Shown: positions 31,039-40,919 of the stretch, one piece after another
Position numbering within the stretch: the stretch's first letter is position 1
How the letters are laid out: every line of letters starts with the position of its first letter
Source of the DNA: Ascaphus truei
Lineage: Eukaryota; Chordata; Amphibia; Anura; Ascaphidae
Direction of reading: 5' to 3'
Length of the DNA: 64,000 nt
Assembly (NCBI GenBank): GCA_036426205.1
Contig: CM071571.1
Location: 108,101,257 to 108,165,256, forward strand
The notes under the pieces: model-generated
Databases searched by the model: none
Seen by the model: the letters and a program-made list of their open reading frames with translations, nothing else
Told to the model about the DNA's origin: nothing
Program-made: the position numbers and the translations under genes

Positions 31039-31905
31039 CTAGGACCTCTGACTAATCTGGCGAGACAAAGAGCCTGTTAGAGGGGGATCGCCGGTTTTAG
31101 GATCTGTTGCTGGTCCCTTTTGATCTTGTCTAGCATTTGAAGGTGGGAGTAGCCAAAATTCTTTCGGGAGGTAGGATAGGTTCCAAAGTTGCCTATCAGG
31201 CCTGTCTTGCCGAGTGTATTCTGACAATGCAGCAGTTGCCTTCAAATGTTTGCTTATGCGCGTTCGGCGGATGATAGGATAGGGGCTGTAGTTAGGTGAG
31301 CGAGCTTGTCGAGGACCGATGCTACGGTGCTCCCTTCGATATACGTAATTTTGTGGTCCGTTAAGGAGTAAAAATGGCTCCCTTGACCCTCCTCCAACGA
31401 ATATCTCCACTTGTAGGTGCCATTTTAACATCCAATACTCTCTGTTGCCGACGTTCGTAATTCCTCATCCGCTTACGGAGGAAATTCTTGGAGAAATACG
31501 CATCAAGGGGGAAATGACTAGTCTCGTGGGTGGAAAACCGTCTGGATAGTATTAACGCCCACTCAGCCGGCAGTCCGATGCAATCAACTTCTATACAACA
31601 GAAGATCCGTGTTGGTGGTGGGCAGGCAGTCTCGGTGCCGGGGGGTGACTAATTCCGTCTTTAAGTCCGGAAGGCGGGTTTGATGGCTTCGCGACCAGGC
31701 AGAAGGGTCCCCCCTTTCTAGTCAGAGCCGCGGCGTGAGATGGGGGCCCTAGGAGGGGGTGAGAAATTATGGGGCTAATGAACTTTCCGAATGTAGTAGT
31801 ACGCCAAATCCTAAAAGAGTCGCGTTGACTAGATCGGGAGGTCTGGTTGGGTCGGGGTCCATTCCGTAACTGCCTGGTTTACCGGTACCCGGACCCGGAT
31901 CCCAA
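31039..31905 (-). pseudogene. Element E RT connection and RNase H
   Basis: From the right: GMDPD near 31862, LLGFGVLL near 31800 (LGFANYYRKF region), LTRKG near 31725 (LTKKG), YFSKNFLRKRMRNYERRQQR near 31480 (with the RNase H glutamate region much altered), then EPFLLLNGPQNYVYRREHRS and IGPRQARS at 31390-31310. Several frame changes; clearly dead. Confidence 0.7.
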
Positions 31906-31915
31906 CGTCCACCAG

Positions 31916-34900
31916 TTATAAAAAAACAAAAAAGACTCCACAGGAAAACCCAAAAATCAAAAACAAGAGAGACACATAGGTTATATGATGGATGAACAAA
32001 TCACAGGCGATAAAAGATAAAGAAGGCATAATCACAAGAGCCAAGCAACGGAGCCCATAATAAAGAAACCAGGCCACAAAAGAGAAATAATAATAATTGC
32101 CGATCAGAAAAGCGCCATAAGTCAAAGATGAAAAAAGTGAACAAAGAAAGAAAAAAGAAGAAAATCTATAACACACTCGCACGCGCAAACCGCTCGAGAG
32201 AGAGTTAAAGAAAGAAAGAAAAGCAGCGCACAGCCCAATCCCCATCGTCCAAAAATCAACAACGGACCCCAGAGCCATTCCACACACAATTCCACTGTCC
32301 ACAAGCTCTCAGTATAGACCGCAGGCGCCTACGCCGGCATCTATCACCCCTCCTCATGATAATCCATGGGTGGCTCCCCCTTTGTCACTCCTCGGCCCAC
32401 CCCCGCCCTTATGACAGCACCAACACCCACGCCTCGGCCCACCCGCGCCGACCACCTCCCTCTCGCCCAACTTATGACACCTCGGCGCTATCTAATATAA
32501 TGACAGAAACCAACAAACAAAATATATAATGAACACTAGCCAAAAAAAAATAGATGGATTGAAAGATCATATAACAACCGAACGAAAAGCAAGAATAGAA
32601 GTGCAAGAAAAAAGCCCGCCAACGTTTACAGAACTCAAAGAAAAAGGCACACCCCTTCGGATTCCCCCGAGAGGGATCCAATGGAGCCACAGGCCGCCCC
32701 CCACCCGCATCTCAAGCCAAGAGCCGAAACAGCCGGGCCCCCGGGCGTAGCGTCAGCCCCCCAATCACAGCACGCCTACCCTACGCAGACTCATCTGGAC
32801 GGGCCAGTAACGCCCCGCACTCATGGCCGGCAATCTACCTGAGAGCCCGAATAACGCCGAAACAAACCAGTAATTAGCAACAAAGAAATATTCTTACCAG
32901 AATATACAAAGTAAAAAAGGAAGCCATTACCAAGTCATGTGCAATCTTTATAAGCAATGAAAAATGACAAAAAAAAAGGGAAAAAAAAAAAAAAACCAAT
33001 AACATTAAAAAAGTATCAAAAGAAAAAACACATAAGAAATAAAAAACTAATAAGACCGCCTAAAAGAACAGGATTATACGGCACGCAAAAACCAATTGAA
33101 TTGATGGAAACACCACAGTAGCAAAATAATATCAGGATTTTAAAACACATACCCAAAAAGAAAACAAAAAACCAAAAGCCAGCAATGGAAAAGTTAAAAG
33201 AAAAAACAATACCAGAATGCCCACCACACAATCAGTAACACAATCACTGTAAAATCCGAAAAACAACGAAGAAACCATCCCCAATAGTGCAAGCAGCATG
33301 AAAGAACCAATCAGGTCCACCCACTAAACCGGACGACAAACTACCCCGGAATCACCAAGGCCCACGTACCGCTAACTCCAGGCCCACCACCCCGAGCCTA
33401 CCCCGCCCCAATTACCCCTCCGCCGCCTGAACCCCAGATACATCCCGCACCCGACACCCACCCTCTTGCCCCCCTCCGTCCCGCGCAACCGCCCCCGCAG
33501 CTCTTCACCCCATCCCCCCCTCCACCCTCACTCCGCCCCACGTTCTCGCGCCCCCCCGCGGCCGCCCCGGTCCCGCTCTCTCCCCACCACCCTTCCCCGC
33601 ACGCGCCACGTAACCTGCCGCGACTCGCGCACCGACGCACTCTCCGGCATCACTGGCCCGCTCGCGCGCCAAAAACATAGACTCGCCCCTTCACTCACCC
33701 CCCTTGTCCTTATCCTCCCCCCACCCGCCAAAAGGCAATTAGGTTAAGCCAAACCATCAATACCAAGAATAAAATCACAGAAGGAAATGACACCAAAACA
33801 AACAAGGGGGAAAACAACAAGTAGGTGATCACCAAACCAGAAATCAAAATATCCCAACCCCAAAAAAATAAGCAACCAATACATCTACAAATACAGAATA
33901 CATAAAAGGATCCAGCAACCATCCACAAATCCCAAAAAAGGAAAGACTAATACTAGATAAAGCAATCCGAGAAAACAAAAAAGTAAAAGAAAATCAGCGC
34001 AAATTTAATCCCCCAAAACATCCCCTCCCATTTCTTACCGGGCGGGGCGGAAACTGCAAACGGATAATATTCCCCCTGTAGAAACTAATGGACAAACCAA
34101 CACAAGCGCGCGCAGAAAAGGGAAACACACCACGCTACTGCTTCCAGGAGTAAGCAGACCGTTGAATACCAAAGACTGACCCCTGGGGGGGGCGCTAGCG
34201 ACAGCACACCACAGCGCCCAGTAAATAAAATAAGACCCTACCAACAGAAGGGAAAATAGACCAAGGGAAGAGAACATAACGAAAGCCATGAACAATCCAT
34301 TGCCAAAGCCAACAGAAAAAAAAAAAAAAAAAAAAACCAGCTAGTAAAAAAAAAAACAAACAAACACAGAATGGGATAAATATCAACAAAGTAGGAATAA
34401 TCAAAGAAAACCCCGAAAAGAACAAATGAGCAAGAAAGACAAACAAGGACACAGGAGGGGCATACGGTGTAAAAGAAGGGAAATAAAAAAAGCAAAAAGA
34501 ACAGGGAAAGAATCCAAAGGTAACCAAAATCGAACCGAATAACCATAAATCAAAGACAAAAGTGGAAAAACAAAATAGGTTTAAAAAACAGGGCACACTA
34601 GATTCATGATAAAAACTATCAAATGGGAATCCAAACATAAGCCAATGGAAAAAAACAAATCGCGCCAAATAAAAACGAAAAATGATATTACCTGACCTAA
34701 AAGTAATACAAAACAAAGGTAACGCAAGGACCAATAGGACAAAGAAGAAGAATCCCAGGATACAAAATCATAAACAAGCATAGCAACCCAGAATAAAAAA
34801 AACACCTGGAAGGAGGGGATGGATGAACAAAAAATACAATGAAAGTAAGACACCATATCAGCAGTCAAGAAAAAAACCCCAAGCCCAAGCCGGCCTCTCT

Positions 34901-35455
34901 CACAAACGAAAAAACACCAGACAAAAAAAAAGGTAAACTCCAAAGCGTAAAACCATACTAAAAGGAATGCCAAAGATATTACGATGAGGGGAGAACCCAA
35001 AAACGACAGAAAGGAAGAGGGGACGGATGAAACCAAGAAGGAATAAGAAAGAAATGTAAAACACCATTAAATCAGGGAAGAAGGACAGGAACTACAGCAA
35101 AACGAGAACGCAAAGAAGAAAAAAATGAAAAAAAGATAAGCGCAAAAAAAAAAAAGATAAAATAAAGAAACGATCAAATAATGATAAAAAATCAACAATC
35201 GAAAGAATGAAGAGGCCCAGGCCAAATAGTTGTTGAAAAAGTAAATCCACCAACAAACTAACCATATGCAGAAACCACGGGGCGCGGCAGAGCAAAACAT
35301 GGGCCTACATGCAATACCACACCGTAATTCAAGGAAAAAACCAAACACCATGTCCACTATCCGACCCCACAACACCACCTCCCAACCATAAGAACCCAAA
35401 CCCGTGGCAACCACACAGGCAAACACCTACCCACCTTCAGCTACCGCCCCTACCT
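31916..35455. other. 3.5-kb insert of extreme strand-asymmetric composition
   Basis: Interrupts the RT of element E between FLGYIISRTKAF (right side) and GMDPD (left side). The plus strand is A-rich or C-rich but T-poor throughout. Hand counts of three 60-base lines gave A38 C9 G5 T8 (33001-33060), A34 C10 G10 T6 (34381-34440) and A8 C39 G6 T7 (33481-33540). A CpG- and C-rich island lies at about 33390-33725, flanked by A-rich arms, with a 21-base A run at 34316-34336. The long minus-strand frames are phenylalanine- and leucine-rich by composition alone. I recognise no domain, no clear target duplication and no inverted ends. It may be an unknown element, a heavily biased-mutation relic, or an assembly artefact. 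Confidence 0.6.
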
Positions 35456-36290
35456 CAAAGAGAAAAGCCTTCGTCCGCGAAATAATGTAGCCCAGAAATT
35501 GGGTAGAGCTTTGATGAGTGTACACTTCTCTAGTTTGGCGTTACAGGTGATGTTTGGAGTGAGTGGTGGAGGGACGTACGATGGTGACGAATGTATCCTG
35601 GAGATTTTTGGGAGAGATCAAAACGTCTCTAATAGACAATAACAAAGATGTTGAGCACCTCACGAAATACGTTCATTAATAAAGTCCTGAAAGACAGCCG
35701 GGGCATTACTAACCAAAGGCATGACAAGTGACTCATAAATGCCCACAGCGAGTGTTGAAGGCCGTCTTCCACTCATTGCCCCTGCCTGATGCGGACCAAG
35801 TTGTAGCCAGCGCCCACGGAGATCAATTTGGAAAATATCTTAGCCCCACGCAGTTTATCGAAGATTTCCGTGATCAAGGGGAGAGGATAGCGGTTCTTGA
35901 TACCGTTCAAGCCCCGGAATCAATACATGGCCTCAAGTACAATCCTTTTTCTTATGAAGAAGAACCCTGCTCCTGCCGGGGAACTGGAGGACCGTATGAA
36001 TCCTTTCTCAAGATTTCTCTTTATGTAGTTCTTCCATGGCTTGAGACTCAGGTATCGACAATGGGTAAATCTTGGACGTTGGGCAAGGTGTTCCTGGGAC
36101 CAAATCGATGGGGCAATCGTAGACCGATGAGGAGGCAATTGTCTGAGCGGACCTTGTTAAAGACCTGCGGAAAGGGTGGTACACGGGAGAATGGAGTCCT
36201 GAGTCTTGTGTTAGCCAAGAGTTTGGGAGACATCCCTGACCTCGGTTTCCAGGTGTATGGGTGTGGGTGAGACCCAGTCAATCAAGGGTT
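35456..36290 (-). pseudogene. Element E reverse transcriptase
   Basis: From the right: [20 protein letters not shown] near 36000, [14 protein letters not shown] near 35920, KIFSKL near 35850, EWKTAFNTRCGH near 35780, LVMPFG-like string near 35730, QDFINE near 35690, and FLGYIIS near 35500. The YLDD box is scrambled (SLLLSIRDVLIS). Stops and frameshifts throughout. Confidence 0.75.
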
Positions 36291-36349
36291 GTTTCATCTG
36301 CATCAAGGTAGGCCGAGGGTGTTACCGGCGTACCTGGGCTTGGATGGCG

Positions 36350-36690
36350 TCAAGCACCAGGGTCTCGCTGTGGGTAGGTAGATAGGAGGAGAGGTAGCGT
36401 CTGTACCGAGATAAAGGCTGGAGACAGCGAACGTCCATCAATCCAACCAAGGCAATGGTTGGCCTTCTTCACCAAAGGTTGTCGCGGTTCTGTTTGGCGA
36501 AATCGAGGTCTACAAAGTTTCCTCCAGCACCGAGGAGTCGATAAAGGCAGGCAGTAGATGTGCGAACCACTCACGCGGCGAGAAGAAATAGGAATCGTAA
36601 GTTTCTTAGGCAGTGCCTCCTTGGGGAGGGACGAGAAGAGATAACACCCAGTAAGAGCCCCTCCATACTCACTGAGTGTTCCCATTTCCC
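36350..36690 (-). pseudogene. Element E protease region
   Basis: Between the zinc knuckle and RT. The frame reads LPKKLTIPISSRR, and in another phase a degenerate IDSS..E in place of the aspartic-protease DSGA, followed by the RRYLSS..P strings. Weakly preserved; identity comes from position. Confidence 0.5.
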
Positions 36691-36699
36691 GGACTCAAA

Positions 36700-37617
36700 G
36701 GGCATGCATGGACCAGATGTTCAGGGGATCCACAGTAGAAACAGAGTCCGCTGGCATAGTTAGTGTTGTCGTAGTGGATTCCGGATCTGTTGCACCCCTA
36801 ATTGCATTGGCTCGGGAGGCTCCAGTGCCAGCTGCTGCAAAGGAGGCGGTCTAGAACCGAGAGAGTTGGGAAGGGTGCTTGGAAGTTTAGTGGCCGGCGC
36901 ATGCTGACGCCCGAGCGTCGTCACTGGATGCGTTGATCTATGCGTACGGCCAAGTCGATGAGCGCCTCCATTGTCTGGCCTGGGTTGCGAGCAAGCTCGT
37001 CCTTGATGGACTCCGAGAGACCTTGCCAGAAACGGAGATGAGCGGCTCTTGTCCCCGGTTCGTCTCGGCGGCGAGCATACGATATTCCTCGCATACTTGT
37101 GCACCGATCTGCGCATCCCTGAGTTATTCGGAGGAGGAAACAGACGCCATCATCATGCGCCGCCCGGTGCAGGGGAATCAAAGATTTGTCGGAACTCACC
37201 CTTGAAGGCTAGGTAGCTGTCTTGTTCAGGGTCCGGGCGTAACTCTCAGACTGGCAAAGCCACGCCAGCGAGCGCTGCCCGTCAGTAGGTTGTACAGTAG
37301 GCTACCTTCTTCCGGCCGTTGTCGTTACTAAGGGGTGCCATTTCAATTGAACCTCGCACTGGTTAGGAACCTCTGCACTCCTCGGGTTGCTGGAGTCGGC
37401 TTGGGAGGCGGTATCTTCACGTCCTGATGCTGGGTCTAACTAGTTCTGCAGCCTTGTGGAGGAAAGAGGGAGGAACAGTGCTTCCGGTACAAGGCCGAAT
37501 TTTGGCAATATGGCGTGTTAGGGCCACAATCTGATCGGCCATGGCTGGTTTTGCTGTATCAGCGTAGAGATTGCTTGCCTCAGTACGGCCTGGTCTGTGT
37601 CTTGGTGGCTCATCATA
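36700..37617 (-). pseudogene. Element E gag with zinc knuckle
   Basis: The reading starts with ATGATGAGCC, one base after the 5' LTR. Further on, RFWQGLSESIKDELARNP and MEALIDLAVRIDQRIQ (37060-36921) are the capsid C-terminal part of chromovirus Gag, EPMQLG (near 36795) is the linker, and CFYCGSPEHLVHAC (36745-36703) is an intact CCHC zinc knuckle. Gag packages the element RNA. Frames are broken in at least three places. Confidence 0.75.
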
Positions 37618-38432
37618 AGTTACGCCGGAGTAGCCCGCGACCAGACCTGTCCCTAGAACTGAGGTGGCAGTTATGAATCACACAACCGATAGAGCGAGGG
37701 ACGTGTCCGGGTTGTGGTATTAGTGGTGCCAGGCCAGATGGGGAGTATTGCGTGAATACTTGCCGGTACTGGTTTTTCCCAGAAGAATGGTCGTTGCCGT
37801 TGCCGAGATCAGGGGTAGGAGACGTATGGAAGGATCGAGATGATGCCGTGGTCGAAGGGAGCCGGAAGTACGTAAACAGGAACATTCGAAGTCGAGAGCC
37901 AAAGGGGGTAGTCTGCCAAGCCGCGTCAAAACTGAGAGAATCAAAGAACAAGCACTGTGAAACACCCATACAAAAACTATGACGGCGAGGAAGCCACAGA
38001 CCAGAGAGGTATAAAAGCTGGACAGCAACCAGAAGGGGGGGTCGTGCCTGGAGGAGCCCAGGGAGCTTCATTGCCTGGAGTGCTGTTCTTAGAGCTCAGG
38101 TGACACTCAGCAAGAGCCATATTGTAACCGTTCGGTGTTTGGGGGCAGAGCCTGAGTGGGGATAAGTTCAAGGGCTTTTGTGTGTGCACTGTATGTCCGA
38201 CGTGCGCATGAGAGGAAGCAACGTGGGGTGCGCACATGCGCGCAGGGCGGCGATTCTGCGCCGACGACTGTGGCACAGAGCGTGGAGGAAGTACCCCGTG
38301 GAGCGTCCCACCATGCCGAGGGGTAAGTGATGCAGCTGAAGGGGCTTGCGTGGTTGTAGTGAAAGGGTCTGAGCAGTGTAAGGAGAGAGCCGTGAGCTCC
38401 GCCTGAGGCGCTGTGTGCTCACATTCCTAACA
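37618..38432 (-). repeat. Element E 5' LTR
   Basis: Direct-repeat partner of 28551-29372. The minus-strand promoter region includes CAGCTTTTATACC near 38010. The base next to the internal region reads A instead of T. The sequence just inside the LTR is TATGATGAGCCACC, with no tRNA-type TGG primer-binding site at the border. Confidence 0.9.
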
Positions 38433-38642
38433 CATGGAGAGGAATGGGTCAGGGATGCAGTCTTGGATTATATGGCTTCCAAATGGAGCAGTCAGGTGTG
38501 CTTCTCTGGTGATAGAGTGTCCTATCTAATTAGAGTGTGGCATGTAGGCCGTAACATCTACATGGACAGAGTAGAATATATCAGTGAAAAGGGAAATAAA
38601 AGGTGCTATTCTATGATTTTGCCTGATCATATTGGCAAATAG
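38433..38642 (+). pseudogene. Unrecognised reading frame, part 2
   Basis: Continues the frame of 28300-28550 after element E: EEWVRDAVLDYMASKWSS, VCFSGDRVSYLIRVWHVG, MDRVEYISEKGNKRCYSMIL and a TAG after DHIGK. Together the two parts give at least 110 codons with one internal stop. Rich in charged and aromatic residues, globular-looking, no signal peptide. No family recognised. Confidence 0.45.
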
Positions 38643-38884
38643 GTTTGAAAACCTGACCCTGCTCATAGTATTGAGGGCCTGTCAATACTATACTGCTGTA
38701 TTCTTGTTCTTCCTAAGGAAGGAACCTATTGCAAAGTTATTGTCGTTATGTTGTACTCTGTACAATGCATTTTTATTATATAAATATTGATATTGTGGGG
38801 GTTTATATAATGTGCCTCATACGGGGGTGATAAGGTTTTTCCACCAGGGGAGTCTGTAGCCATATTATTTCTGGCAACTAAATT

Positions 38885-39520
38885 CTATACCCTATTACAA
38901 TAAGTCCTTGTAGGAGCAAGCAGTGCTAGGGTTAAATCCCACTCACATGGCCCAGCATGTGAGCCTCATCCACGGTATGTAACATTGTTGCTGTTACCAG
39001 GGTGTGCCTGAAGAACCATTGTAGCACATGCCAGGGGCGTGGGCCAGTAGTACTGCCCAGATACTCGGGCTTAGGGTGGGATACACCCCTTGTATAAAAG
39101 TTGTCTTCCTTCCAAATTATAAGTGTGTTCTATCTGAGTTCTCTCAGAGTTCAGTGTGTTCTGTTCTACCGGTGTGTAGTGGAAAGCCTAGACTAGCATT
39201 GGGGCCTCAAGCTCCTGGGAGTCCTAGTCATGCCCTGCCCAGGAAAGGGATGGTACCCCTGGGATACTAGAAGCAATGAACCTGTTTTGTGGATGTTCAG
39301 TTATGCTGTTGTGCAATAAATCTGTTGCACTGTTGCAGCAGACTCCTTTCTGCTGCTACCATGGAAGTTCCAGTGGGAATACAGCACCATCAATAAAAGA
39401 CTATCCCGTACCCCACTCCCTACAACATCACGGAGACTCTGCCTCCTGAGAACCAACAGGTGAGCACCACAGCACCACTAACACCTATGTACCAGCAAAT
39501 CACTGGCCACCAAGAGAGCA
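38885..39520 (+). repeat. LTR-like repeat, copy 3, with TATA box and polyA signal
   Basis: Related to 10925-11568. It has CTTGTATAAAAGTTG near 39090, GGGGCCTCAAGCTCCTGGGA near 39201, GCAATAAATCTGTTGC near 39315 and a donor-like CAGGTGAGCACC near 39459. No internal coding region of a retroelement follows. Confidence 0.55.
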
Positions 39521-40460
39521 CCCCCTTCCATAATTTCCTACGCACTACACAAACTGTCTTATTTTAAATATACCCATTAAAATATTGATTTTACTTAATA
39601 CCACCGTTACTACTTACTGTATGAGGAGGCTTGCACCACTTTTGGGATAACTGTACCTCTCGTACCTTCTGATACAACTACCCATTATCTGCAGTTACAC
39701 TTGCAACTCTTTCATGTATTTATCTATATTTATAAACAAATAACTAACTAAAACACCTTAAACTAAACAGCGCTTAACCTGTGAATCTAGATAATACTAA
39801 AACGTGTACCAACAGTGGACAAGTGGGAATTGCTGTGTGATTAAACAAAACCTGTGAATCCAATTTGTAGTAACAATATTGAACGGAGCTGCCAGAGATT
39901 TCCCACAACGCGAGTTATCTCATCAACTCGCATACAAGACAGTGGATAAGAAAAAAGGGATATCTGGCGCTCAAATGACACCCAGTCCATAAGATGAATA
40001 GTCACTTAAAATGCCTCCATGAATAGTCCAAGTTTTTAAGAAAGGAAAACAGAGATGCCCTTGGCTGGCCCAATTCTTGATGTTCTCCTAGAAAAGATTA
40101 AAAAGGACACACCATTGCGCAGTACATCAAAACTAAACAAAATCTCTTAAGGACAATGCACAGTGCCTACTTACAAGAATTATCTTGTTGGGTGTGGTTG
40201 AGAGAATCTGTGCTTTGTCCCCTTCTTCTCCGCTAATGACACGAATCCCACGTGTGATTCCTCAATCTCCTATGACCTTGGTGCTTTCGGACATCTCGAA
40301 TCACGATTGACCCCAATGTGGAAGCAAAGATAGTGTAGACTGCACAATTTAATTTATATTGATTACTTAAATGTTTAGAACTCAAGAAACAAATGGTTCA
40401 CCAATTTCTAGCTTTGAGGAAATTCTTGGGTAAAATTAGAGTTGCCCAGATTTCATACCG
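39521..40460. other. No gene recognised
   Basis: AT-rich; the part 39950-40300 has the look of a retroposon-like unit with CpG-bearing segments, but ends were not found. Confidence 0.45.
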
Positions 40461-40461
40461 T

Positions 40462-40810
40462 GGGGGTCATGCACTAAGCAGTGATAAGTGGGTTTTCTGG
40501 GTGCTATGCATAAAGCAGTGATAAGTGCTATTAAGTGAGATACATGCCTTTATAGCGTGATACTGCCTGTTGTGAGATTCACAAAGCAGTTATAACACTG
40601 CAGTATCGTGCTATAATGGCATTTTTTCCCACTTAATAGCACTTATCACTGCTTTGTGAATCTCATAGCAGACAGTATCACGCTATAAAGGCATTTATCT
40701 CACTTAAAATACTTATCACTGCTTTGTGAATCTCACAGCAGGCAATATCACGCTATAATGGCTTTTTATCTCACTTAAAAGCACTTATCACTGCTTAGTG
40801 CATAACCCCC
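40462..40810. mobile_element. MITE with internal palindromic repeats, copy 2
   Basis: Near-identical to 17064-17375 but with an extra 37-base partial repeat of the left end (GGGTGCTATGCATAAAGCAG) just inside the left terminus. Same inverted ends. Confidence 0.85.
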
Positions 40811-40919
40811 TAAGATTGAAGAGTCACCTCTGTCTCTCACTATTAGGAGATCATTTAGCACAAGAACCACTGATGTTTTAGTACTATGCCATCTTCTGAA
40901 TACTGACTGAAATGGGTAA

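Larger units (their letters stand above)
28551..38432 (-). mobile_element. Element E: complete but dead chromodomain Ty3/gypsy retrotransposon
   Basis: A 9.88-kb unit with LTRs of 822 and 815 bases in direct orientation. Target-site copies are CACGG (28546-28550) and CATGG (38433-38437), differing by one CpG-type C/T change. Minus-strand order: 5' LTR, gag with zinc knuckle, protease, RT, RNase H, integrase, chromodomain, 3' LTR. A 363-bp TA element sits in integrase and a 3.5-kb odd insert in RT. Frames are heavily broken. The chromodomain and gene order place it with vertebrate chromoviruses. Confidence 0.9.

Noticed and set aside
31916..32304. 128-codon minus-strand frame that looks like a membrane protein
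   Set aside because: Same compositional effect at the left end of the odd insert. An overlapping frame of similar character exists in another phase.
33398..33747. Proline- and arginine-rich frames on both strands
   Set aside because: Translation of the C-rich island in all phases; typical of biased composition, not of a gene.
34195..35426. Long minus-strand open frames of 102-179 codons rich in F, L, V and C
   Set aside because: They overlap in several phases within the A-rich, T-poor insert. The hydrophobic look follows from T-rich codons on the minus strand; no start context, motif or domain supports them as membrane proteins.
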